From Adineta vaga (Eukaryota; Rotifera): a DNA stretch of 64,000 bases. The notes beneath the pieces were generated by a model. The model was not told the origin of the DNA. It made no database searches and was given only the letters and a program-made list of their open reading frames with translations. Below, in pieces: positions 43,546 to 54,968 of this stretch (the stretch's first letter is position 1; each line of letters starts with the position of its first letter). The stretch spans positions 8,990,001 to 9,054,000 of the forward strand of contig CP075492.1 in the NCBI GenBank assembly GCA_021613535.1, read 5' to 3'. Position numbers and translations under genes: made by a program.

Positions 43546-44401
43546 AAGAAGAAAAAGATTTCGTTTTTTTATTCTCAAATATACTCAATTTTGTTTCTTA
43601 AGAAAATCTCGTCCGACGGTGATCCTTTCATTTTCTTGATGTCGTATGAAACTTCACGCATATATCAAAGCAAACATATGTAAAAGAATTTATCATCATT
43701 CTCTTACATCAAATCCTCGTCCCCTCATCCGTTTGTTAGATTTAGAATTCGTTTTTCTTTTCTTTCTTCTAAGACAATTTGTGTTGTTTTCATACATGTT
43801 TGTCTATTATGTTCAATTCTAATTTCTTATAGATTTGATTGTGTGAGAACATCTTTTTTTTTCTTTTTTTCATTTTGTCTTCTCATTTCAATGATATGAC
43901 CCTCAAGAATGTATTTACCATTCTCTTTTTTCCTGTAAAATTTTTTCTTACACAGTTTTGTCCTGGTTGTTTTGTCTGACACTCATAAACATATCTGTTG
44001 TTTCACTGCCGGCAACAGTTTTGTTGTCCTTCTTTCTTCTTTTTTTTGGAATATAAACACATATATACACAATTTATGTGTTCAATATTTATCTTGATTT
44101 TTTTGTTTCATCATTTATCAAAACGTATGGAGTCACTTGTATTTCAATGATGACGAAGAAGATGGTTCATATTAGTAGAGAGAGAGAGAGGAAGATGAAT
44201 AACCTTTATGTAGGTTGAGAGAACAGAAAAAAAGAAAAAGAAAATTTCGAACTGATTCATACAATGTGCTATTTACGTAGGCGTTGATGAATGTCATGAA
44301 TTTTCATTCTATTTTTTTCTTTATAGATAAATATTTTATTTTTTCTTCTCAATCTACTATAAATTCAGTTATTGTGTCTGAATATTGAGTAATAGTCGAC
44401 A
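43546..44401. other. Spacer between SERCA copy B and myosin light chain
   Basis: AT- and T-rich sequence with a (GA)n run near 44177-44192. It carries the SERCA 3' UTR and the light-chain promoter. An AATAG acceptor-like site sits a few nt before the next ATG. No gene seen. Confidence 0.45.
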
Positions 44402-45022
44402 ATGGCATCACGAGCAAAAGCTAAACCACCAAAGAAGCGCCAACAACGCGCTACATCGAATATATTTGCTATGTTCGATCAATCTCAAATTCAAGAATAT
44501 AAAGAAGCTTTTAACATTATCGACCATGATCGGGTATAACTAATCTTATCATATCAAATTGTACTCAAATTCCTTTTCTTTCATGATTAGGATGGATTTA
44601 TTAGTGGAGATGATCTTAAAGATATGTTTGCTTCATTAGGTATGTTGCGAATTCTTGTCTTGTGTGTGAATTTATCTATTTTGATTACTATAGGAAAAGT
44701 TGTAACTGATATTGAAATCGATGGTATGATTCGTGAAGCACCAGGTGATATTAATTTTACAATGTTTTTAACATTATTTGGAGAAAAATTAACGGGTACT
44801 GATCCTGAAGATGTAATTAAAAATGCTTTCATGTCATTAGATGATGATGGTTCTGGAAAGATTTCTGAAGAACGTTTACGAGAATTATTAATGACGATTG
44901 GTGATCGATATAGTGATGAAGAAGTTGATGAATTATTTAAAGAAGCACCAATTCGTGATGGTTTATTTGATTATCAGGAATTCGTTAAAATTCTTAAATA
45001 TGGTCGAAAAGATCAAGATTAA
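44402..45022 (+). CDS. Myosin regulatory light chain (non-muscle/smooth type)
   Basis: Phosphorylatable EF-hand light chain that controls myosin II. Exons 44402-44533, 44591-44639 and 44694-45022 give 169 aa. [25 protein letters not shown] holds the MLCK/ROCK target Thr-Ser (RATSN). Next come [20 protein letters not shown] (the first, Ca-binding EF hand), the [27 protein letters not shown] block and the C-terminal EF hands ending RKDQD. Very close to animal MYL9/12 and fly spaghetti squash. Confidence 0.96.
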
Positions 45023-45414
45023 ACGTCGAATTTCTTTTACTGTCTGATTCAGATCTTCCAAAAAATGAACATTTCAAAGATAACATATGTTTCTCTTTTC
45101 GTCCTACACACATCTTATTTTCCATATATTTAACATTCATTCATCTCTTTTTGTTGTCCATGTAATTAATATATCTAATAGTTGCTCATTCTTATTAATT
45201 TTTTCTTTTTTTGTTTATATAATAAAATAAAATGCAATATAAAAGTTATTTCATACAAAGGAAAGAAATATCTGTATCCGAACGTCCTCTTTTTCTTGCG
45301 TAAGGATTGGATAAGAAATATTTATCCAATAGAAAAACAAAGTCATTCTTTCGCATTTCTTTGTTTTATGTTGAAATTCTTTCTATTAAATCGCGCATTT
45401 TATTCGAAAGAATT
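45023..45414. other. Spacer upstream of PSMF1
   Basis: About 390 nt, AT-rich, with no gene. It is the largest gap in the plus-strand series from the light chain to RBBP4/7. Confidence 0.45.
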
Positions 45415-46630
45415 ATGTCTTATCCATTTTTGGAAACACTTTTTCATACATATCAATCGCAAATCGGAAATAAAGATGATGCATTAATTATCTTTACACA
45501 TTGGTGTTTGATTTCACATGGTTTTCAACGATTAAACGGCAATCAAGTAAATCTCGGGAAATTTTCATTCTCTATTGTTATTAATTTCATGTTGATTTAG
45601 AAAACAGAATTATTACCAAATGATTGGACACAAAGATCGGATAATTCCATTACAATGGAATATACGAAGAATGATATTGGCTACAATTTAAAATTATTCG
45701 ATGTTGAAGGCGTATTTTTTGCACATTTATTTGTAAGAAAAAACTGCGTTGAAAATTATTTCTAATCTCTTGGTTTTTCTAGCGTAATAAACAAGGTCGA
45801 CATGTAGAAATTAATTTTAGCGTCAATGATCATGTTCATGAAAATTATAAAGAATTTCAATCGTATGATTTCTTTGAAGAGAAGAAAAGAGACTGATTGA
45901 TTTTTAAGATTTCTTTGTTTAGTGCTTATAAAAATTTGAATGATTTGAAAAAAGAATTTCATGAAAAAATTGAATCATTAACAAATGGCAGTTCAGATTC
46001 AAATGTTACCAGCGATAGTACTACGTCCAGTAGTGTTCGTACAGGTACTTCAAGTAATCAACAACAGCAACAACAACAACAAACCGGTGGTCGACGTCAA
46101 ATACCCGATGATCCTTTGATCGATCCTTTGGCTGCTGGCCGACGACCACATCCATATCCGGGTGGTTGGTCAGTGTAACAAATTTGAAGAATCAATCAAA
46201 GAGTTAATACTTTGATTATTTTAGGGGACAAATTCCTGGTGGTTATGGTCCTGGTGCAGGTGCCTATGGTACTTCAGATCTTGATCCATTTGGACGTAAT
46301 ACGCGAGGAGGAGGTATGAATATGGATCCATCGATGTTTCAACCAGGAATGAGGTAAGAATATTAAATTTTAAAAACAGAATTCGATTTGATCTGTAAAA
46401 TGTGATCTTTAAGTGTATTCTGAATAAATAATTCTATTTTAGACCACCCATGGCTCGATTCCAACCTCCTGGTCCTCAACGAGGTCCATATGGTCTTGAG
46501 TAAGTCTTTCTCTTCCAAATCATATTTTCTTCAAGCTTATTTTTTTTTTGAATTCTTTAGTCCATTCCAAGAACCAAATCCTGATCATTTACCAATGCCA
46601 GGTTCACATTTAGATGACATGTATAATTAA
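45415..46630 (+). CDS. PSMF1: Proteasome inhibitor PI31 subunit
   Basis: Regulator and transport adaptor of the 20S/26S proteasome. Seven exons from ATG 45415. The N-terminal FP-type domain reads MSYPFLETLFHTYQS, DDALIIFTHWCLISHGFQR, and continues through GYNLKLFDVEGVFFAHLF. A Ser/Thr-rich linker with a polyglutamine run (about 7-8 Gln) follows. The C-terminal proteasome-binding region is Pro/Gly-rich: DDPLIDPLAAGRRPHPYPG, DLDPFGRNTRGGGMNMDP and PFQEPNPDHLPMPGSHLDD, which is the family signature. All introns are 45-70 nt and in phase. AATAAA at about 46688 follows the stop. First gene of a tightly spaced plus-strand series. Confidence 0.92.
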
Positions 46631-46762
46631 AATTTGTATTCTTGTTTATTTTAACATGTCTGTTTTGGTTTTCTTTTCTTTTTTCATAATAAAACACAAA
46701 ATCTAGCAAAGAGAGTAAGATATATAAAATCATTTCAAAAATGATTTTAGATAATATATACA

Positions 46763-47170
46763 ATGTCAAAAGATTTAGATCCTACGGGTGGTATGTTTAG
46801 TGGTAAGTTTTGATACAATAAAATCTATTCATTATTTCATTTCCTTTTTCTTCGAAATAAAAAGGACCCAAAGATACAATGATGGAAAAGATAAAAGGAC
46901 CGGGCAAACCGGATTCTCAAACGTAAGTATCATCATTAACAGAATGAAATCAATTTTTTTATATTTGTTTCTTTTTAATAGATCTGCTCCACCAGGTGCT
47001 AAAACGGATATTATTAATCCAAAACAACCACCTGAGTAAGTAACATTTTAATCAGCCACTTTTCCTTATACAATGATATCTTTAGACCAAATCGTGATCA
47101 TGCACCAAAGATTGATTTCCAAAGAGAACCATTGCCAGGTCAAGGACCGCAAACTGGTGGTTTACTTTGA
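46763..47170 (+). CDS. Small Gly/Pro-rich protein of unknown function (78 aa)
   Basis: Four small exons (46763-46802, 46865-46922, 46982-47035, 47086-47170) join perfectly in phase into a 78-aa protein: MSKDLDPTGGMFSG, PKDTMMEKIKGPGKPDSQ, PPGAKTDIINPKQPPE, then PNRDHAPKIDFQREPLPGQ and a short end. I do not recognise it. It is hydrophilic, disordered-looking and rich in Pro, Gly, Lys and Asp, with no signal peptide or helix. The clean exon structure argues strongly that it is real. An acceptor TTTTAG at 46745-46750 lies 12 nt before the ATG, and PSMF1 ends only 132 nt upstream. Confidence 0.7.
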
Positions 47171-47265
47171 TGATTCTTTTTGTTTAATTCATCTATCTGA
47201 TATTCAAGCTTGTAGTCTTTCATGTCCGTGCTTTTCTGTTCTTTTTGCTTTTAGATAGATACTTT

Positions 47266-48723
47266 ATGGCATCGAATACGAAACTTCGAGTAACAGTTAC
47301 GTTGCAACCATCAGGAAAATCAAGTGTTCTAATGGTTCAAACCCTAGATGATCTTCTTCGACAATGTTCATCAAAATTTCGTATTAAAGCTCGTCGAATT
47401 TTCTTTTCAACTACGGCAGAAGAATTACTTACAGATTTAACGGGAGTTTCCAATGATACGAAATTAATTGTTACTTGTGGTGATACATATACTCTAGGAA
47501 ATCTATCATCCACAACAAAAGTAAAAACTTCAATCGATCCATCATCCGTTTCTATACAAATTATTGCCAATAGAACACTGATTGAAGATACAGCTGTTGA
47601 TCAACTGAAAAATGTCGCACGAATCTATGCACGTGTCAAACATATCTGGGGTATGCCTGATTTGCATCTTGGTCAATCAACACCGATTGGTTGTGTTGTT
47701 GCTACTGAACCATCTATTGTCTATCCTGAATTAATTGGTTCTGATATTGGTTGTGGTATGAGTTTTGTTCGCACATCTTTACGTCTCGTATATGAAGATG
47801 ATGAAAGAAAATTAACAAAATGGACTAAACAATTGCAAGGTCTTGATGATTATTTATCAAAAGAAAAGATTAAACAATTTCTTCAATCGGAACTTGAATG
47901 GCCAACAACAGTTACGCAAGTAAATACAGATTATTCGGAAAATGAACAATTAGGTACCATTGGAGCTGGTAATCATTTTGTTGAATTACAACGAATCGAA
48001 GAATTATATGATGAAAAGTATGGACAATTATCAAAAGATTCTCTTTATCTTCTTGTACATTCGGGAAGTCGTAGTTTGGGTGAGAAATTTTTGCGTGAAT
48101 TTGGTAAAGGCACAGATGAAACACGTGGATTAGAAAAGGGTACGGACGCTTATGAAATCTATATGAATAAACACGATGAAGCATGCGCATGGGCAAAACG
48201 AAATCGTGCTCTCATCGCACAACGTTTTCTTGCATGTCTTGGGGATTCGACTTCTGGACAATGTCTTGTTGATATTTGGCATAATAATGTTGTTTTAAAA
48301 GAATTATCTTCGGATAAATCTCAAGTACATCTTCATCGTAAAGGTGCTGCACCATCTGATAAGGGTCTTGTTGTTATTCCTGGTAGTCGTGGTACACATT
48401 CCTATCTTGTGGAACCTATTGAAATTAATCAAGAATCATCCGGTTATTCTTTGGCACATGGCGCTGGTCGTGCAATGTCTCGTTCAAAAGCTCGTCAATA
48501 TTTCAGTGAAAAATATCCTGATATCAATCGGTTGAAAATAACTGAAAGTTTAGATTCACATGTCGTTTGTGATGATAAACAATTACTATTTGAAGAACAT
48601 CCACAAGCCTATAAAACGATCGATGCTGTCATTGATGATCTTGTTGAAGCAAAATTGATTCGAGTGCTTGCAAAAATGAGACCTTTAATTACATATAAAA
48701 CACGTTTAACACATCACGAATAA
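47266..48723 (+). CDS. RtcB-family RNA ligase, bacterial RtcB2-like class, with extra N-terminal domain
   Basis: An intronless 485-codon gene. Residues about 1-75 (LRVTVTLQPSGKSSVLMVQT, then DDLLRQCSSKF and TKLIVTCGDTY) look like a small ubiquitin-fold domain of KHA or doublecortin type (inference). From about residue 105 comes an RtcB core: VSIQIIANRTLIEDTAVDQL, GMPDLHLGQSTPIGCVVA, GSDIGCGMSF (Mn-site Asp and Cys), GAGNHFVELQ, LVHSGSRSLGEKF, IWHNNV, HRKGAAPSDKGLVVIPGSRGT and AHGAGRAMSRSKA (guanylated His). The core has the short IANRT-type start of bacterial RtcB2/PrfH-associated ligases rather than that of the animal tRNA-ligase RTCB. RtcB enzymes join 2',3'-cyclic phosphate to 5'-OH RNA ends. 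All expected metal and GMP-linked residues appear kept. ATG 47266 chosen; a TTTTAG acceptor lies 11 nt upstream. Confidence 0.9.
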   Translation: MASNTKLRVTVTLQPSGKSSVLMVQTLDDLLRQCSSKFRIKARRIFFSTTAEELLTDLTGVSNDTKLIVTCGDTYTLGNLSSTTKVKTSIDPSSVSIQIIANRTLIEDTAVDQLKNVARIYARVKHIWGMPDLHLGQSTPIGCVVATEPSIVYPELIGSDIGCGMSFVRTSLRLVYEDDERKLTKWTKQLQGLDDYLSKEKIKQFLQSELEWPTTVTQVNTDYSENEQLGTIGAGNHFVELQRIEELYDEKYGQLSKDSLYLLVHSGSRSLGEKFLREFGKGTDETRGLEKGTDAYEIYMNKHDEACAWAKRNRALIAQRFLACLGDSTSGQCLVDIWHNNVVLKELSSDKSQVHLHRKGAAPSDKGLVVIPGSRGTHSYLVEPIEINQESSGYSLAHGAGRAMSRSKARQYFSEKYPDINRLKITESLDSHVVCDDKQLLFEEHPQAYKTIDAVIDDLVEAKLIRVLAKMRPLITYKTRLTHHE

Positions 48724-48769
48724 CTTCTTTGTTTCTAGATAGAATTTTTCTTTATCAAATATTCATACA

Positions 48770-50699
<1,930 letters not shown>

Positions 50700-50930
50700 A
50701 TATTGTTACTATGAGTCTATTTCTTTGTATATCTTTATTGTATAGTGTTGAATCTCTGTTAGAACTTCAGACAATGAATGTCAATAAAATAAATTAGCTT
50801 CTAAAAGTCGCTTGGACTGAATGCAATCTCTTTTGCAAATATACGTGCATATATGATTAGTATTGAATTTTAATTAAAATAATCAAAGGCATGGTTCCTT
50901 TCATTCAGAATAGATAATGATAAACATGAT
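50700..50930. other. RBBP4/7 3' flank
   Basis: AT-rich 3' untranslated or intergenic sequence with AATAAA near 50783; no gene. Confidence 0.45.
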
Positions 50931-51000
50931 CCATATTTTTCCGAATACGAGCGAATGTTGTATGGCGAATAATAGTCTTCTCTTTCAACAGAATTTTTAA
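50931..51000 (+). pseudogene. Fragment of a paralogue of the secreted protein at 51101
   Basis: These 70 nt closely match 51412-51481 inside the neighbouring gene. Both read HIFPN-S-ECCMAN-S-LF when translated, with a handful of substitutions. No start or flanking coding frame surrounds the fragment. It is the remnant of a tandem duplicate. Confidence 0.75.
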
Positions 51001-51100
51001 ACGAACCAATCCTATTCCAATTGAAAAAGTCATATATTTAAATATTCATATAAGCAAACAATAAATTGTTAATTTTTACGTTGTTTTTTTTCGAATAAAT

Positions 51101-52273
51101 ATGATTACAAAAAGAATCATTTCTCATAGTTTGTGCTCACACGTCACCATGATCTTTTATGTCTTACTTTCCAGTGTTCTTGTACATTCTTTTCAAATAC
51201 CTTTCATTGATCAAACCGTTTTAATTCCAAAATCCACACCCAAAACTACTATTATTACAAATCAAACCTGTAGCCAATGCCTCTGTCAATTCAACTCGGC
51301 GCATATAGGTCTAAATTGTTTTCCAAATGATACATGTCAATTTTTTCAGTCGTATCCACGTGTTTATACAATGGAAAACTTATTGGCAGCGCGTCACTAC
51401 TTTCTGCAACATATTTTTCCGAATTCAAGTGAATGTTGTATGGCAAATGACAGTTATCTCTTTGGTCAACTCAGTGTAGCCTCACCAATATTTGTCACTG
51501 TGACGAAACCTCGTTGTCTTATTATCGACAATGATGGATATCTAGTGACATTTTCTCAAACAACTAACAATATTATTCGTTTAAATCCAACAAATTTATC
51601 CATCATTAATCAACCAATTTCTCCAATATTTCCTAATTGGCCAAATAGTATTGTATATTACGATAATGCATACTATGTTGGATTCGATCGTTATGTTCTA
51701 GTTTTACATACCAGTAATTTCAGTATACTCGCTAACATCACATCACCATCGTTAGATTTAAGTCGTGATATAACGTTACTTCATGATGGACAAATTATGG
51801 TAGTTTTATCTACCGGAAATAATCGTATTTTATTTTTTAATCGAACTAATAACATCTCGAAAAATTATATTTATGTCAATCAGCAGTTAGTTGCTTGTCA
51901 ATCACCGCATGGACTATGGCATGTCAATGATAGTTATTTTTACATAACATCATGGGCAACCAATAGTATTTATTCATATTCAGCTACGAACACTAGTTTC
52001 ATATGGACTGAACAATTTTTTATTAATGCCAGTTCTATTACATCATCACAAAATGGCAATCATGTGACCGTGGATAATTGCAATCGTTATTGGTTCTCAT
52101 TAGGATCAAATGGCATACGTATTTTCAACGAACAAAGAATACTAATAAAAAACTTTACTGGAATTACTTCATTTGTTTTTGATATACTTATCACTGATGA
52201 ATATGTAATGTATATCTCAGATTCGATTGCCAACAAGATATTTCGTATCGATTTAAACACTACATGTTTGTAA
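51101..52273 (+). CDS. Secreted Cys-rich, N-glycosylated propeller-like protein
   Basis: Single-exon gene, 390 codons from ATG 51101 (or MIFYVLLSSVLVHS at 51149, which would start right at the signal peptide). The signal peptide is followed by a Cys-rich module: CSQCLCQFNSAHIGLNCFPN, then DTCQFFQSYPRVY and ECCMAND. This module recurs in large bdelloid families. The rest is built of short repeats resembling NHL or six-bladed propeller strands (FVTVTKPRCLIIDNDGYLVT, NSIVYYDNAYYVGF, PHGLWHVNDSYFYIT, YWFSLGSNGIRIFN, YVMYISDSIANKIFRIDL). At least ten N-x-S/T sequons are present. No membrane helix besides the leader. Function unknown; an extracellular binding or matrix role is a guess. Confidence 0.7.
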   Translation: MITKRIISHSLCSHVTMIFYVLLSSVLVHSFQIPFIDQTVLIPKSTPKTTIITNQTCSQCLCQFNSAHIGLNCFPNDTCQFFQSYPRVYTMENLLAARHYFLQHIFPNSSECCMANDSYLFGQLSVASPIFVTVTKPRCLIIDNDGYLVTFSQTTNNIIRLNPTNLSIINQPISPIFPNWPNSIVYYDNAYYVGFDRYVLVLHTSNFSILANITSPSLDLSRDITLLHDGQIMVVLSTGNNRILFFNRTNNISKNYIYVNQQLVACQSPHGLWHVNDSYFYITSWATNSIYSYSATNTSFIWTEQFFINASSITSSQNGNHVTVDNCNRYWFSLGSNGIRIFNEQRILIKNFTGITSFVFDILITDEYVMYISDSIANKIFRIDLNTTCL

Positions 52274-52460
52274 AAACTGAAAGTGTCTTTTCATGAGGTC
52301 TTAATCAAAAGAATTCTTTCCAAATAAAATATATTCATTGCATTTGTTCGTTCATGATGATCTATATAGAACGATAAATTTGACCGTGTCGGTTATAGTT
52401 AAGTCTATACAGAAAAGAAAAAGAAAGGGACCTAGTGAACTTGTGTAAAAGTAAAACAGA

Positions 52461-54140
52461 ATGATTATCTTCACCATGTCGATAAGTTTATTTGAAAATA
52501 TCGACCAAAAATGTATTTGTACAATATTTGAGTATCTTGATGGTTGTGATATTTATTATGCATTTTCAAATCTTAATCAATATTTTGAATCTCTTCTCAA
52601 TTCATCATCATTTGCATGGAAATTCAATTATCATTGGTTACCATCGAATGATCTATATTTCAATATTTATCAACAATTGTTGCTGAAATACAAACATCAT
52701 TTATGTTCATTTCGTCTATGGTCATCGTTATGGAAAAACGCTTTTTTCTCCTCATTTTCAATCGATACGTCATTGAACCACCTTAAATCACTTGTTATCG
52801 ATATTATTCCACCATCAACACTTATTTCATTATTATCAACGTCACTAGTTAATCTTATCTCATTAACTATCCATACTGGACGAACATTTAATAATTTAGG
52901 TGAAATTTATCAATTAATTATCGCATTACCGAAATTGAAATATCTTAAATTCTTTGCAAATACATTCTCTACATATATCTCTTTGCAAATTGTAGGTGAC
53001 CATTATAGTAATATTCAATATTTAATTATTCAACATGATTGTACTTTTTATGAACTCTGTAATTTAATATCTTATATGCCTAAACTTTGTCATCTTAGTT
53101 TAATGAATTTACTTGAAAGTGATTCAAATAATAATGAAATTATATTACCAATTGGTTATCCTAATTTAACGTATTTATCAATCGAACAAATGCATATTAG
53201 TTATGATGATTTTGAAATGCTACTTATGGAAACAGAATGTAGTTTACAAGTTTTACACATGACGGTTTTCTCATCATGTAAAGATTATCTTGATGCAGAT
53301 CGATGGGAAGACTTGATTTGTAATTATTTACCAGATTTAAAACAATTCGATTTAAAATGTTATGAAAATATTGATCTGAAATCAGGATTTTTAGTCAATT
53401 TCACTCCAGCAGATTCGTTTAATTCATCTTTTTGGAATGAACAAAGATGGGTATTAGAAGTGATGATGAATTCTGGCAAAATTGTCTATACAGTTCAATC
53501 ATATAAGTATATTCAACAAAACAAATTTTTCATATCAAACGAATTGTTTTTGTTTAGAGAAAGATGGTATGATGATGATGATATTTTTGAAGATATTTCT
53601 GATTGTACACAACTTCTTTTTACAAATGTTTATAAAAATGATTATCCATCAATTTTAAATTTAATTCTTCGTGATTTATTATCAGTGACACAGATTTATC
53701 ATTTGCAAATCCTTGAAGGAATCCTCGATGTTAATCTATTAATGAAATTGTTGTATCAATTACCTACACTTAAGACTTTGAAGATATCTTCTTTAGCATT
53801 AATCCCTACTGAATATTCGTTGATCGAGAAGAAAAATAATATTACCAAAGTTTATATGAAAAATATGTGTTCCATTATTGAAGTTTATTTTCTTATGAAG
53901 CTTTGTCCTCGAATTACATATCTAAAAGTCGATTTACCTGATCATATCCATACGGAATCGTTTGTCAAGAATATTGTGAATAATAAAAAAAATCATTATC
54001 TTCGAACATTATGTATTCATTCGTCAAGAACAGATGATATTACTACAGAAAAATTGAAAGTGATGATCAATGATGAGAAATTACTTGATGAATTTGTTAT
54101 TCAATCTGTAATCGACAATATATTTTTACGATGGAAATGA
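52461..54140 (+). CDS. F-box / leucine-rich-repeat-like protein
   Basis: Single-exon gene of 559 codons. The N-terminal 50 residues (LFENIDQKCICTIFEYLDGCDIYYAFSNLN) fit a divergent F-box, which would bind Skp1 in SCF ubiquitin ligases. The remainder is a series of irregular LRR-like blocks (LISLTIHTGR, LPKLKYLKFFANTF, MPKLCHLSLMNLL, YPNLTYLSIEQMHISYDDF, LPTLKTLKISSLAL, CPRITYLKVDLPDHI) as in substrate-receptor subunits. Bdelloid genomes carry many such intronless F-box genes. Start at 52461 or the in-frame ATG at 52476. The frame is intact. Substrate unknown. Confidence 0.7.
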   Translation: MIIFTMSISLFENIDQKCICTIFEYLDGCDIYYAFSNLNQYFESLLNSSSFAWKFNYHWLPSNDLYFNIYQQLLLKYKHHLCSFRLWSSLWKNAFFSSFSIDTSLNHLKSLVIDIIPPSTLISLLSTSLVNLISLTIHTGRTFNNLGEIYQLIIALPKLKYLKFFANTFSTYISLQIVGDHYSNIQYLIIQHDCTFYELCNLISYMPKLCHLSLMNLLESDSNNNEIILPIGYPNLTYLSIEQMHISYDDFEMLLMETECSLQVLHMTVFSSCKDYLDADRWEDLICNYLPDLKQFDLKCYENIDLKSGFLVNFTPADSFNSSFWNEQRWVLEVMMNSGKIVYTVQSYKYIQQNKFFISNELFLFRERWYDDDDIFEDISDCTQLLFTNVYKNDYPSILNLILRDLLSVTQIYHLQILEGILDVNLLMKLLYQLPTLKTLKISSLALIPTEYSLIEKKNNITKVYMKNMCSIIEVYFLMKLCPRITYLKVDLPDHIHTESFVKNIVNNKKNHYLRTLCIHSSRTDDITTEKLKVMINDEKLLDEFVIQSVIDNIFLRWK

Positions 54141-54968
54141 TTTTTTTGTGTCTATTTTCGATTTGAAATTTTAAATAAACGTCTGTTACAAAGAACTATT
54201 CGTATCTTCTTGATGGAATCGTCAGTTTTCTTTAACAAACATTCGAGTTTATCTGGGTGAAAGTAAAGTGGTTGGAAGAATTACGAGGAAAAAAGACCAT
54301 GTTATTGTTTCTCTTGGTTTAAAAATTGAAAAAATAAATTATGCTATTTCATTTCTTTCGTTCTTCTCATAACATATTTTTTAGATGCTTTTTTCCGAAA
54401 GATTTATAGTTGGAAGAATGCATTGATGTTTATTTTCCATTAACAGTATGTAACGTTTTCATGTGCAAAAGTGTAGTAGGTAGCCTTAAACGTTCGAGAA
54501 AAAGAGAATATGTTGTTTCTGTCAAACCATTGAAAATATTATTCGTAGATACGCAAAAGAATTTCTATTCGAGTTGCCGTGTTTTGTTTTTCAGACGAAC
54601 ACTTTATTCTTTTTTTCTTATTTCGCATCACTACTGTGTAGTTATATTCAGAGTGACGAGCCTTTGAAAGAAGCATACAGGTATTGTAGTGTTAAACTGG
54701 AAGTTTGAATTCAATTGAAATCAGCTTTCAAGCTCTACATGTATGGAGGCGCTTTGTAGTGAACTTGTAAAGTCTCAATATACCCTAGGTTCTGTCGCAA
54801 GGGACACTTGATCAGGCATCTATACGTCTAGAACGATAGTGGAATTACATAGAAAAGAAATAAAGCGAAGTTTTGTTTTTTTACATATTGCTCCATCAGA
54901 CTTTTTTGAAATGCAGTATATGAAACTACGATTCGGTCGAATTTCAGATACTTCAATCAAATATAAGA
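54141..54968. other. Intergenic region
   Basis: About 830 nt between the F-box gene and the ADP-ribosyltransferase remnant. The plus-strand frame at 54410-54667 starts at TTG, is basic and aromatic-rich, and has no domain; not called. Confidence 0.4.

Noticed and set aside
54410-54667. 85-codon frame between the F-box and ADP-ribosyltransferase genes
   Set aside because: TTG start, no domain, no intron signals; consistent with chance.
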